Source: a virus. Taken from it: a DNA stretch of 42,175 nt. The notes beneath the pieces were generated by a model. The model was not told the DNA's origin. It did not search any database and was given only the letters and a program-made list of their open reading frames with translations. The DNA is taken from IMG/VR virus record IMGVR_UViG_3300010354_005044, positions 1 to 42,175 of that record, one strand, 5' to 3'. Positions 12,724 through 21,998 of the stretch are shown piece after piece; the first letter of the stretch is position 1, and each line of letters starts with the position of its first letter. The translations under genes and the position numbers were made by a program.

Positions 12724-13499
12724 TGTTTAATAATTATCAAAAAATTTCTTATGATTTCGATGGTACAAAAAGAACAATTGTATCATTTAATATAGATTTT
12801 GATTTTTCGACTATCGAATCTTCGTTTTATACTGAAAAAATAAATGATGATGAATTGCTTGATAGTTTTTCTTTAAAAACTTTTAAAGATTCTTCCAACT
12901 ATTATATTCCATTATACACTGGAGAAATATTAAATCCATTTATAGAACTACCTCCATCTACAGAACAAATAGAAAATGAATTAAGTACATTTAAATCTTT
13001 ATTTTCTAATTCAGTTAATTTTACCGCAACTGGAGGTCAAACCGCAGCTAGAGTTGAACCAGGAGATTTAGTAGTCAAATTTGATGCATCTTACGATGCA
13101 GATTTCAACACTACAGATAATTTTGCATATGTCTCTGAAGTTGATTATGAAATTAATAAACTTAAAGTTTTGAGTAAGGGATTTACAGCTAGTAGTGGAT
13201 ATAGAATTCTAAGAAAAACAAATAATACATGGAATCCAATAACTGAACCTTTACTTACTGGATTTGTTTTAAATAATGTTCAATTGGAAAATTACTCAAA
13301 TTCTCCTACTTCATTTACAAATGAATATGAAATAATTACAAAAAGTTTTTCTACCGCTGGATATACTGGTGGAACACCAACTGGTGGATACATATCCATA
13401 ACGGAAATTAGTGATTTTATTGGAAATAAAAATATGATTAATATTCCAATTATATCACAACTAAAAACTGTTGGAGATATGATTAATGTCAGTAGCTAA
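12723..13499 (+). CDS. 53: Baseplate wedge protein, gp53-like
   Basis: A 258-residue protein. The opening YQKISYDFDGTKRTIVSF and the later DDELLDS and SNYYIPLYTGEILNPF segments follow the pattern of gp53 in T4-like marine phages (aromatic first strand, then a short LysM-like part that in T4 joins the wedge to the hub). The remainder is beta-rich and longer than T4 gp53 (196). Position between gp48-like and hub genes fits. The ATG overlaps the preceding stop by one base and its end overlaps the hub gene by 14 bases. Confidence 0.55.
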   Translation: MFNNYQKISYDFDGTKRTIVSFNIDFDFSTIESSFYTEKINDDELLDSFSLKTFKDSSNYYIPLYTGEILNPFIELPPSTEQIENELSTFKSLFSNSVNFTATGGQTAARVEPGDLVVKFDASYDADFNTTDNFAYVSEVDYEINKLKVLSKGFTASSGYRILRKTNNTWNPITEPLLTGFVLNNVQLENYSNSPTSFTNEYEIITKSFSTAGYTGGTPTGGYISITEISDFIGNKNMINIPIISQLKTVGDMINVSS

Positions 13500-15786
13500 T
13501 ATTAAAGGTATAGTGAGTATTACGATTACTCACGGTAGAAGCGATGAAACTTGGACACTTGTAAATGGTGAGTATTCAAGTGGTTATTTTGAGCAAATAT
13601 CATTTGATGAAGGAATAGAACAGATTCTTTGTAGTGGTACTTTAATGATAAGAGATCACTCAGATGTTCTTAGAAATTTTAACTTTACTGGTAGAGATGG
13701 ATTAAAGGTAGTAATTAATGATACAGTAGCCAATGGTTCCGGAGAAACAAAAACTTTATATTTTATAATCTATCAGGTAGTTCACGCAACAGATTATTCT
13801 GATAGAAATCAAGCTAGAATGGTTGCTTTGAAATTCATTGATCCTCTTTATTTCTATAATCAAAGAAGACCATTTTTATATGAAGAAGACATTAAGCAAA
13901 TATCAAAAGAACATCCTCAAGCTGAACCCCCCGAGGGTACAGGAGGAGGCGGTGGAGGCGGTGGGGGAGAACCCGGTCAAGAAGAGACTGGATGGGTAAA
14001 TGAAATATTTGCAAAATTTGCCGACACTGGAACTCCTGGAGTAGACTCAGAATATTTTATTGATTCTTCTAAAAATTATGCTTGGTTAAAAGAAAAGCAT
14101 CAAATATATCCAAGTGGAAGAAAAATAGATACGGATAATTTCTTATCTTTATTGAACTACTTGGCCACCAATGCAGTAGATGACAATAATGTTCCAAATT
14201 TTTTCTGTTGGAAAGATTTGAATAGCTTTAACTTCATAAGCTATTCAACGATGTCTTCTTTAAGTCCATCTGTATTTTTAACCACTGGACTCGTAGATGC
14301 ACTATATGGTAGTCAGCGGATAAAGATAAATTCTATAAATGAAATTACTAATTTATCTTTAATGGAATTAGAAAACAATGGAGCATTTTCATCTTACTAT
14401 GAAAGAATAGATCCGGATTTTGAAAATCCATATTTTTCATTTAGTGATGTTTCAAAGGGATATACGAAGTTTTTAGTTCAATATTCTCTTGGAGAAGAAT
14501 TTAGATTAGGTGGTAAATTATTTAATTTAAATGATGCTAATCTTGGAGAACAGGGATCGATAGATCCAGAAGAAATTGGAAATATAGAAACAGATATTTT
14601 TAATAATTTTGATCCAGATAATCCATCAAAACCAAAAGTAACTTCTAGAAGATTTTATGATGACGGCCAATGGGGAAGTTATGATTCTGGATACTTTAAT
14701 AGTTCTATGCCAGAACAAACTTATAGTCTATACACCAATCAGGGAAATACGTTTAAGTACGAAGGCACAAATAGATTATCCGGTTACATGTGGCAAAGTA
14801 TGTTTGATATAGAAGAAATTGGTCCAATTTCTGGTACAACTTTGTACATTGAATCCGAAGTTGATGAAGACAATCCTTCGGGTGCTTCATTCCAAAATGT
14901 AAATTTTATCAAAGAATATATTAACATACGCAAAGGTATCTCTGGAGAAAGAGACAAATATTATAAACTAAGAGAATTGAAAGAAAGATGGAATATATTC
15001 AAATATGTTGTCTGCTGCATGAATAATATTTCAGATTCATTCTATGCTCTTATATTAGGTGCTACTGTTCTAAATGGTGATGAAGAAGGTGGACCAATAC
15101 CAATAGATCCAAAACCATTAAAATCTAAAGCGTTTAAATATGTTTGGAAAGAAGTAGAATTTGTTCCTAAAGGATATGAAGGAGTTTCTGGGGGAACTGC
15201 TACTATCATATATCCTATGTTTGCTGGTTCGTCCAGTTCTGCTGGTGGATGTACCTGTGGGGTTCCATCTGGAATATCTGGGATAGGCGGTATAACGGGT
15301 GTCACTTTCCATTTTGCTCATCCATATTTTGAAATTTTTATTCCAAATAATTCAAGATCTGGTGGATTTACTGGATTTAATGCAGGATTTACCGCTGATT
15401 ATGGAGGAGCTATAGGAAATACATTTGTTAAAATTCCAACATATTCATATTTTCCAGCATTTAATATTAATGAGCTTACTAATTATGAAACAAAAACACA
15501 AAATGAATTAAATCCTAGAAAATATGTTGGTGCAGGAATTAATATGGATCTGGAACAATTCCCTGGAGGAAATAAGATAATACCTGTAGGCTATAACCCA
15601 ACTATAGACGATCCTTGCAAACATTCATTCAATGGTCAAATAGTAAAAATGCAACAAATTAACATTAAAGATTTAACGGGCATTAGTCTTTCTCAGAAAG
15701 ATATTAACGCTGCTCCTGTTTTATACTTTTTTGATGTTCAAAATGCTGTAGAAGGGCAATGCGAAGATTGTCCTGCGGAGGGTTAA
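13486..15786 (+). CDS. Large baseplate hub-like protein (gp27-type N-terminus)
   Basis: A 766-residue protein. The first 150 residues fit the hub fold of gp27-like proteins: a beta barrel with SGTLMIRDHSDVLRNF, then NFTGRDGLKVVI, a YFIIYQVV strand and VALKFIDPLYFYN. Residues about 153-162 contain nine consecutive glycines, a flexible linker. The remaining 600 residues are beta-rich and include a Gly/Ser/Cys segment (GGCTCGVPSG) and a C-terminal CEDCPAEG; these Cys could bind metal with those of the next gene. T4 gp27 is 391 residues and lacks this extension. GGAG precedes the ATG. The next gene probably supplies the other half of the hub. Confidence 0.6.
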   Translation: MSVANIKGIVSITITHGRSDETWTLVNGEYSSGYFEQISFDEGIEQILCSGTLMIRDHSDVLRNFNFTGRDGLKVVINDTVANGSGETKTLYFIIYQVVHATDYSDRNQARMVALKFIDPLYFYNQRRPFLYEEDIKQISKEHPQAEPPEGTGGGGGGGGGEPGQEETGWVNEIFAKFADTGTPGVDSEYFIDSSKNYAWLKEKHQIYPSGRKIDTDNFLSLLNYLATNAVDDNNVPNFFCWKDLNSFNFISYSTMSSLSPSVFLTTGLVDALYGSQRIKINSINEITNLSLMELENNGAFSSYYERIDPDFENPYFSFSDVSKGYTKFLVQYSLGEEFRLGGKLFNLNDANLGEQGSIDPEEIGNIETDIFNNFDPDNPSKPKVTSRRFYDDGQWGSYDSGYFNSSMPEQTYSLYTNQGNTFKYEGTNRLSGYMWQSMFDIEEIGPISGTTLYIESEVDEDNPSGASFQNVNFIKEYINIRKGISGERDKYYKLRELKERWNIFKYVVCCMNNISDSFYALILGATVLNGDEEGGPIPIDPKPLKSKAFKYVWKEVEFVPKGYEGVSGGTATIIYPMFAGSSSSAGGCTCGVPSGISGIGGITGVTFHFAHPYFEIFIPNNSRSGGFTGFNAGFTADYGGAIGNTFVKIPTYSYFPAFNINELTNYETKTQNELNPRKYVGAGINMDLEQFPGGNKIIPVGYNPTIDDPCKHSFNGQIVKMQQINIKDLTGISLSQKDINAAPVLYFFDVQNAVEGQCEDCPAEG

Positions 15787-15787
15787 A

Positions 15788-16576
15788 ATGTCTAAAAATG
15801 TTTTTCTTAATAAAATAATTGCAACTACTGCATCAAAAACAAATGAAATAGATGAAGAACATATTGAGGCTAAAGAATATGTTTGTGCCAATCCATTGGC
15901 AATTTATGGGTCACCACCAAGAACTGTAGATGAATGTCTTGAAAAGTTCTTTCCGGGTTATACTCAAGACGCAGCTTTAAATGACATGGTTGGAAAAATA
16001 AGACCATCTAAAACACCAACGCAGTCTTCTACTCTTCTTATTTACGAGGAAGATCCTGAGCCAGATGGATGTACTTTAACTTGTGCATTCACGGAAACAA
16101 AGCTATGTGATGATATTTCTAAAAAGATGGGCGATAACTTTTTAGGATGCTTATACTCAGAACCCAATTCCCCATTTAGCTGTGATTGTCCAAAATATGG
16201 AAAAGATTTTCCAAAACTTTTAGCAGCAGCACTTAAAAATAGCACTTTCTGGGGTACACCGTTTGAAAGCCCGTTGGCAAGAAGAGCATTCATTGCATTG
16301 TTAAATGCTACTAAAGTACAGGTTACGATTGATGGTACATTTGCTGTGCGACCTGGCTATAAAGTGAATATTGAAGATATTCCAAGAGAATATTCTGGCA
16401 ATAATTTTGGAAAATTACATGGAAACTGGATTGTTCTAAACGTTAATCATAGAATATTTAAAGATAGACACCAGGAAACAACATTGACACTTGTTAGAGA
16501 TTATTCTGCTGATAATGCCCCAAATATAAGCACAGCTAGTTCTAATCTTGGACCAATTATAAATATACAGAGATGA
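15788..16576 (+). CDS. Second hub-like protein, cysteine-rich
   Basis: A 262-residue protein. The C-terminal third has the pattern of the last domain of hub/spike proteins: VQVTIDGTFAVRPGYKVNIE, then LHGNWIVLNVNHRIF and TTLTLVRDYS. The middle carries eight cysteines (33, 50, 95, 99, 107, 121, 132, 134) in a zinc- or iron-ligand-like spacing, unusual for a hub. No lysozyme domain is present, so it is not a full gp5. A strong GGAGGG site overlaps the end of the larger hub gene, one base away, suggesting the two work as a pair. It overlaps the gp25-like gene by four bases. Confidence 0.55.
   Translation: MSKNVFLNKIIATTASKTNEIDEEHIEAKEYVCANPLAIYGSPPRTVDECLEKFFPGYTQDAALNDMVGKIRPSKTPTQSSTLLIYEEDPEPDGCTLTCAFTETKLCDDISKKMGDNFLGCLYSEPNSPFSCDCPKYGKDFPKLLAAALKNSTFWGTPFESPLARRAFIALLNATKVQVTIDGTFAVRPGYKVNIEDIPREYSGNNFGKLHGNWIVLNVNHRIFKDRHQETTLTLVRDYSADNAPNISTASSNLGPIINIQR
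16558..16565 (+). promoter_or_regulatory. T4-type late promoter, perfect TATAAATA
   Basis: Exact TATAAATA inside the last codons of the hub-like gene, seven bases before the ATG of the gp25-like gene. The predicted start is 16571, two bases before that ATG. Confidence 0.6.
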
Positions 16577-16950
16577 TGTATTTAAAAGATATAAACATCT
16601 TTGGTTATATTGATGCAAAGGGAGATGTAGCTAAAGTATCAAAAATGGCCTTTACTAATCAAATAGTGAAGAATTTGATAAATTTAAAATTTGGTGATGC
16701 TAGATTGACAGAAGAAAAATACGAATTCACTATTGACTCTTTTAAATTTTCAACAGATTATGGGTACGACAGCGTATCTTTATCTTCTCTTATGGCCAGA
16801 GTCATGCACAAATTGCCTCAAGTAAAAGATATTAAGATAATCCCGTTAAGAAGCGAAAAAACAGTAACTTTCGATGTTTCTTACCAAATAGAAGATTCCA
16901 TATCTAAAAATATACAGACATCTACGTTTAAGTTTACAATAGATAAATAA
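16573..16950 (+). CDS. 25: Baseplate wedge protein, gp25-like
   Basis: A 125-residue protein, close to T4 gp25 (132). It keeps the broad order of that family: a helix with FTNQIVKNLINL, a central region, a helix SLSSLMARVMHKLPQVKDIKI, and two strands TVTFDVSYQIED. The typical G-R-x-F and EPRI motifs of gp25 are not present, so the match is remote and rests mostly on size, order and position directly before gp6. In T4, gp25 joins gp6 and gp53 in the wedge and sheath initiation. It overlaps the preceding stop (ATGATG) and is preceded by a perfect late promoter box. Confidence 0.5.
   Translation: MMYLKDINIFGYIDAKGDVAKVSKMAFTNQIVKNLINLKFGDARLTEEKYEFTIDSFKFSTDYGYDSVSLSSLMARVMHKLPQVKDIKIIPLRSEKTVTFDVSYQIEDSISKNIQTSTFKFTIDK
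16942..16949 (+). promoter_or_regulatory. Late-promoter-like box GATAAATA before gene 6
   Basis: GATAAATA differs from consensus only in the first base. The predicted start (box end plus six) is 16955, the A of the gp6 ATG. The box contains the stop codon of the gp25-like gene. The same GATAAATA with the same spacing is found at 39710. Confidence 0.5.
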
Positions 16951-16954
16951 TTTC

Positions 16955-18670
16955 ATGAATTATGAAATAAATCTTGTAGATCTGGATAAAGATTCTTTAA
17001 AACAAAATCTAATAACCTACCTAAAAACTACAGAGGTAGGTAAACAGTATGATTTAGATACCGATGGCACAGCTATCAAGATGTTAGTGGATTTATTCAG
17101 CTATAACACCCTAATATGGCTACATTATTTACATTATGTCAATAAGGAATCATTTATATCTACTGCACAGAGAACAGATTCTTTATCTAAGCTATTACAG
17201 ACTGTAGGATTTACCCTAAACAACAAAAATTCAGCATTTTCTTTAGTAACTTTTGCAAAAACAAATGCAAGTTTAGCTCAAATTGATAGATTTGCAGTTG
17301 TAAGAGGTAGAAATGCAAATAACTCCCTACAAAATTTTTATTATCTTGATGGTCTAAAGACACTAGACAATACAACAACTTTGCCATTTTATGCTGGAAC
17401 TGGATTAGTAAAACAAATACCTATAGAAATTGATTTAGATAATCAAGAATACAAAATAGAAAATGAGAACGTGGATATCAGAACTATTCGCGTTTCTGTA
17501 AATTCTACATTCTGGACTAATTATACCAATAATCCACTTCAAGATACTGATGAAAATTCTCAGATATTTTTCGTCATTAAAAAGGGAAAGTATTATTACC
17601 TAAAATTTGGAAAAAATCTACAAAGCCAGGATATAAATTCCATAGGAAAGTCTATAACTGGTTCAGATACTGTTACTTTAAGTTATGTAATTTCTTCGGG
17701 AACTGTTGGAAATAATGTAAAAATAACAGAATTGGTTTCAAATGGAACAAAAACTATTCCTGTGGTTTTAATATCATCCACTTTATCAAGCGGGGGGTAT
17801 GATACACCAGATCTGAATTACTTAAAATATATTGGACCAAGATATTATGGTTATAATGGTTTAATAACAAAATCTGATTATGAAGCAGCAATCGCCTCAT
17901 CTGGATATCTATCAAGCTATACAGATATTGTAAACAAAATAGCTGTTTTTGATGGACAAAATCATAATAATAATTATGGAAAAATTTATTATTCTATAAT
18001 TGGTTATGATGTTGGTGATGTTACGATTCAGAGTATAACAGATATACTACAAGCAAAGGCTGTATATGGTCTTAATGTTGTTTATAAAGCAAGTGAAAAT
18101 TTCACTGGAAACATAACAATGGCTTGTACAAGAGATGCTTCCAAAACTACAAAAACAACTGGTCAATTGAGAAATGAACTTGAAGATGCCATAGAAAATA
18201 ATTATGGTACTTTAAAGTTTAATAATTCAATCTCAAAATCTGCTCTAATAACATTAGCTACAGAAGTCAGTCCCGGACTTGTAGTAAAGGATTCTAATAT
18301 ATCTTTTACATTTACAAAAGCAATTAATCTCACAGAAAATAAGACTGTTTATTTCTATAATTCAATATCAAGTATAACTACAGATCTTGTGTCATCTAAT
18401 CTTTCTACAAGTTCTGTTAAATTTGTTTCAACTACCACAAGTGTTCCAGAACTTAATGGATTTAAATATATTGATGCTGTTTTATCAAACGGGACTACTG
18501 TAAAATCTAAAATTGGAGTATTTAATCCAACTACAGGATTTGTATTATTCTATGATGGATTAACCGTTGCTGATGAGTTTGATATGACTATAACTCCAAA
18601 TACAGATCAGATTACACCAGTTCAAAATATGGCAGTGGATTACGCAATCTCAAGTATTACAATAACATGA
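16955..18670 (+). CDS. 6: Baseplate wedge protein gp6
   Basis: A 571-residue protein (T4: 660) that matches gp6, the wedge component forming the inner ring of the baseplate (phage J-type baseplate family). N-terminal motifs: LVDLFSYNTLIWLHYLHYV and FISTAQRTDSLSKLLQTVGF, both typical of gp6 and its P2 J counterparts. The middle is beta-rich with a YGYNGLITKSDYEAAI segment, the standard J-type turn, and a C-terminal beta domain. No Shine-Dalgarno sequence precedes the ATG; instead a late box lies six bases upstream. It overlaps the next gene by four bases (ATGA). Confidence 0.88.
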   Translation: MNYEINLVDLDKDSLKQNLITYLKTTEVGKQYDLDTDGTAIKMLVDLFSYNTLIWLHYLHYVNKESFISTAQRTDSLSKLLQTVGFTLNNKNSAFSLVTFAKTNASLAQIDRFAVVRGRNANNSLQNFYYLDGLKTLDNTTTLPFYAGTGLVKQIPIEIDLDNQEYKIENENVDIRTIRVSVNSTFWTNYTNNPLQDTDENSQIFFVIKKGKYYYLKFGKNLQSQDINSIGKSITGSDTVTLSYVISSGTVGNNVKITELVSNGTKTIPVVLISSTLSSGGYDTPDLNYLKYIGPRYYGYNGLITKSDYEAAIASSGYLSSYTDIVNKIAVFDGQNHNNNYGKIYYSIIGYDVGDVTIQSITDILQAKAVYGLNVVYKASENFTGNITMACTRDASKTTKTTGQLRNELEDAIENNYGTLKFNNSISKSALITLATEVSPGLVVKDSNISFTFTKAINLTENKTVYFYNSISSITTDLVSSNLSTSSVKFVSTTTSVPELNGFKYIDAVLSNGTTVKSKIGVFNPTTGFVLFYDGLTVADEFDMTITPNTDQITPVQNMAVDYAISSITIT

Positions 18671-19422
18671 TTTTATTCTTCAATCCAACATCATCTCAGT
18701 CAATCGGACCAACCGGAATGAACATGACGGTCGGAGCTGAATATGCAATTAATCAATTAAAACAACTTTACGATTTTAATAAGATTTTTAGAGATGATCT
18801 AAATTTTAGATATTATGTCGAGAATCAATTTCCACAATGGATAGTAGATCAGTCAAAGACAAATTCTGATGTAAAAATTATTGATCTAATTCAAGAATTT
18901 TATAATTTTTATTTTTCCAAGAATGGCTTAAATCTTTATCCAAATTATGAACATATTCAGAGTGTATTTTTCTCAAACCAAGATGGACTTAGGCAGACAT
19001 ATTCTTCCTTATTTTCTGACTTTGATTTTGACGATTTTATAACTTCGAAAGAAGATGAACTTAGAGAATTTTTGATATCAAATAAAAGTAGATTCATATC
19101 AAATAAAGGTATGCAAAAGTCATATGAATACTTTTTGGATAGTTTATTTGCATCAATCCAATATCAACTTAGCAAAGGAATAGATGATACTTTTGTATTA
19201 AATGCTTCAGAAATGAATGAAAATAGCTTTACAGATGGTACAGATTTACAGGAATATTCTATTAAAATAGAGGCATCCATAGATGAAAAATATCAGGATG
19301 ACTTTATTTCCATGTTAAAACCAGTGGGATTCTACATGAATTTATTACAATCTCCGCAAACATTTGCCCAGGCTGGATCTACGATAAATAAAAAGATCCC
19401 TTCGAAGGTTTCTGTATCGTGA
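18667..19422 (+). CDS. Baseplate wedge component, gp7 / P2 gpI-type candidate
   Basis: A 251-residue protein. The segment FISNKGMQKSYEYFLDSLFA is the KGT-type helix seen in tail proteins of P2 gpI type and in gp7-like wedge proteins of T4-like marine phages; a preceding run FPQWIVDQ and a helix FYNFYFSKNGL fit the same family. T4 gp7 is much longer (1032), so if this is the equivalent it is only its N-terminal core. It lies between gp6 and gp8, where gene 7 belongs. It begins inside the gp6 stop codon. Confidence 0.5.
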   Translation: MILFFNPTSSQSIGPTGMNMTVGAEYAINQLKQLYDFNKIFRDDLNFRYYVENQFPQWIVDQSKTNSDVKIIDLIQEFYNFYFSKNGLNLYPNYEHIQSVFFSNQDGLRQTYSSLFSDFDFDDFITSKEDELREFLISNKSRFISNKGMQKSYEYFLDSLFASIQYQLSKGIDDTFVLNASEMNENSFTDGTDLQEYSIKIEASIDEKYQDDFISMLKPVGFYMNLLQSPQTFAQAGSTINKKIPSKVSVS

Positions 19423-19427
19423 TTTAG

Positions 19428-19435
19428 AATAAATA
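19428..19435 (+). promoter_or_regulatory. Late-promoter-like box AATAAATA before gene 8
   Basis: One mismatch to TATAAATA, in the 19-base gap before the gp8-like gene. Predicted start 19441, next to the ATG at 19442; no Shine-Dalgarno sequence. Confidence 0.45.
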
Positions 19436-19441
19436 ACCTGT

Positions 19442-21283
19442 ATGACTATTCCAAATAAATCAGAAAATCTTTATTCCTCAAGTGTAGTTGATTTTATCAA
19501 AGCTGCCTTTAAGGAGGATTATTATCTTGGTCTTGGGGTTGGCAAGGCAGGATATGAAAAATACACTAACAGATTATCAAAAACCGCAGCCAATTGTGGC
19601 GTTTTTGCTAAGAGAATTTTACCAAATGATATAAATGCTGTTATCGATAGAAAGGATTGGGTTCCCAAAGCCTATGTCCCATATAATTCAGCAGTAGATA
19701 TAACAAATAGTATTTGTTTTAATTCTACTAATGGTGGCCTTTATCTTTGTGTTAAGGACCCTACGTTCAATAGACAAAGTGCATTTGGCACAGAAATTTC
19801 TAGATATAAGCCAGATGCAACTGCTGGTGTTATAACCTCATATCCAGATGGATTTAGTTGGGTTTTGATAACAGAAGATTCTTCTCCATATTTAACTGAC
19901 TATGTTAGAATTCGCGGCATCGATACGATGGTTGAATTCAGAGGAGTCACTGGGGATGGTTCCAGTATTACAGGTACTACTGGAGGAGGAGGAACTTCGG
20001 GAATTACAGTTGGAACATGCTGTCTCTACGCAAAATATAAAATGGAGATTAATGGAATATGTTTTGATAAGGGAGATTTAATTCAAGCCTTTACAATTCC
20101 TAATGAAGCAACTTGCAGAATTTTTGGTAATCTTTTGGATCTACAATCAGATTTTAAAAATTCTTTACTAGGTCTATCTGGAGGATTTTTTAATTACTCT
20201 GGAACAGCTGGATGTACTCCATGCAACGAAACATTATCCAGTGTTACTCCATATGAAACATTTGGAGATGTTATTAACCTTTATCCAACAACAAATATTT
20301 TCAGAAAAAACTATGAAACACAAAGTACAAACTTCAAATCGGGTGGGTTGGTAAATGCTACTTGGTGGGATGATCCAACTGAAGCTTACTATGTAAGTAA
20401 AGAAAATCCGCAATTAACACTAAGTTATGATGGAACTATCGGAAACTTCAAGGCATATCTCAAAACTGTGTATGTTGGATCTAATTTAGGTTACAAAGTA
20501 ATAGGAATAATTACAGAAAATGAATTAGATGTACAGGATTGTGTGTATATCGAAGCAGTAGCTATTGAATCTGGTGTTAATGGAACTAGTCCAAATGGAG
20601 ATTTCTCCAAATGTCTTGCCAATATAGAATTTGGATTGTTGCCAGAAACAGACGATGATTATCTAAATGTTTATGGATTATTAAGACCCAGTAAAATTTC
20701 TGTAGAACTTACTGTTCTAAAATCTGAAATCAAGGATATTTTAACACCAACTACAGGATCTCCAAATTTTGGTCTGGATTCTGTATTCCTTTCAGTTGGG
20801 ATTAGATATCCAGATGGAACAAAGATATCTCCTGTTTTAAACAGAAGTTTTTCTCCAAGCTTGAAAAAGACCTGTGCATCGGCTTTAACATTTAGTGATA
20901 TTACTTCTCTTAGCGAGGCCAGTTTAGTGTTTGATCCAATTACTACATCAACTAATTATTTCTCAAATAAGTTGAATAGAACAAAGGATTCAAAATATTC
21001 TGGTGAACCCATAGAGACATCAACACCATTATCTTCATATAAGGTTACAAATGTAATTGATGGAAATGAATTATTATTATCAAGCTATGATTCTTCTACT
21101 CTTACTGGAGGAATTAGCTTAAATTATGCAAATCCAGATAAAACTACCGGAACTATTTATTTAACAACAGTAAATGCAGCTCCATTTACATTCGATGGGT
21201 GCAATATACTTTCAGCTACGGATAGTACAATATCTTCTGCCGCAACTACATATACAATAACATCAATATTTGATATATCATGA
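19442..21283 (+). CDS. 8: Baseplate wedge protein gp8-like
   Basis: A 613-residue protein whose first 150 residues align with T4 gp8: YYLGLGVGKAGYEKY, then LPNDINAVIDRKDWVP followed by YVPYNSAVD (T4: MLDAVIPRRDWG...YPDPYTF), then ICFNSTNGGLYLCVKD and the SYPDGFSWVLITE turn. gp8 links wedge subunits gp7, gp10 and gp53. The protein is nearly twice the size of T4 gp8 (334): an insertion rich in Gly/Thr with a CC pair and two further Cys-x-x-Cys elements (TPCNETL area) follows residue 170, and a long C-terminal beta part with repeated short strands. Downstream gene overlaps by four bases. Confidence 0.75.
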   Translation: MTIPNKSENLYSSSVVDFIKAAFKEDYYLGLGVGKAGYEKYTNRLSKTAANCGVFAKRILPNDINAVIDRKDWVPKAYVPYNSAVDITNSICFNSTNGGLYLCVKDPTFNRQSAFGTEISRYKPDATAGVITSYPDGFSWVLITEDSSPYLTDYVRIRGIDTMVEFRGVTGDGSSITGTTGGGGTSGITVGTCCLYAKYKMEINGICFDKGDLIQAFTIPNEATCRIFGNLLDLQSDFKNSLLGLSGGFFNYSGTAGCTPCNETLSSVTPYETFGDVINLYPTTNIFRKNYETQSTNFKSGGLVNATWWDDPTEAYYVSKENPQLTLSYDGTIGNFKAYLKTVYVGSNLGYKVIGIITENELDVQDCVYIEAVAIESGVNGTSPNGDFSKCLANIEFGLLPETDDDYLNVYGLLRPSKISVELTVLKSEIKDILTPTTGSPNFGLDSVFLSVGIRYPDGTKISPVLNRSFSPSLKKTCASALTFSDITSLSEASLVFDPITTSTNYFSNKLNRTKDSKYSGEPIETSTPLSSYKVTNVIDGNELLLSSYDSSTLTGGISLNYANPDKTTGTIYLTTVNAAPFTFDGCNILSATDSTISSAATTYTITSIFDIS

Positions 21284-21987
21284 CATATCCACTAGATAAT
21301 AATCAATTTCCCTTAACGAATTATCCATACTCAAGTAGGACATGGAGTAATAATGAAAATTTAGATCCAAAGAAGAATTATACTTCTGTAGGATTCAAAC
21401 CAGGATCTAAATTGCAAGCGTCTGAGCTTAATGAAATACAAGAAAATTTCATGCTCCAGCAAACATTGACATTAACTTCTATGAGAGAATGGTTCAATGA
21501 GCTTTTAGGAAAAACTGCAAGTGGTCCAGCTTGGGAGGGGGCAATGCCTCTTTTTCCAAAGTCCCATCCTCTAGGCGGAACATATGATAAACTAATAGGA
21601 TATACTTTCGTCAATGGTACTGGTGTCACACTATCTTTTAATACTGGATGGTATTTACTGACTCTTCCATCAGGACTAAAGCAATGGTTCCACTTGAATG
21701 CTGGTCAAACAGCATTTATAAATCCTAGTGCATCTACCGTTTATTATGCTGGAATTTCATTTGCCGATAATTATGTAGATTGCTCAGAAGATTCTACATT
21801 ATATGATACATCAAGTGGATCTCCCGCAGTTTCTATCTGTGGAGCTGATCGCCATCAATTGGCATTTACAGCTGTAGAAATTACTGGTGCATCTGGTTTT
21901 AACGACACCAGATTTAATAAAGTTCTTTCTATTACCTTGACAGGATCTACTTTAGGAGTAAAATATATCAATGGTCTGACTATTTGA
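21280..21987 (+). CDS. Baseplate or tail-fibre attachment protein candidate
   Basis: A 235-residue protein. The N-terminal SVGFKPGSKLQASELNEIQ motif (a PG...LQA-EL turn plus helix) is typical of baseplate-fibre adaptor domains, seen in several contractile phage baseplate proteins; the rest (about residues 100-235) is a beta-rich domain with WFHLNAGQTAFI and a Cys pair. It could be the phage's counterpart of gp9/gp10 or a fibre base. It starts inside the gp8 stop codon (ATGA), as part of the baseplate operon. Family name uncertain. Confidence 0.45.
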   Translation: MTYPLDNNQFPLTNYPYSSRTWSNNENLDPKKNYTSVGFKPGSKLQASELNEIQENFMLQQTLTLTSMREWFNELLGKTASGPAWEGAMPLFPKSHPLGGTYDKLIGYTFVNGTGVTLSFNTGWYLLTLPSGLKQWFHLNAGQTAFINPSASTVYYAGISFADNYVDCSEDSTLYDTSSGSPAVSICGADRHQLAFTAVEITGASGFNDTRFNKVLSITLTGSTLGVKYINGLTI

Positions 21988-21998
21988 GGTATTAATTT

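Noticed and set aside
19383-19390. Late promoter box GATAAATA within the gp7/gpI-like gene
   Set aside because: No start codon follows at a suitable distance; counted as a chance match.
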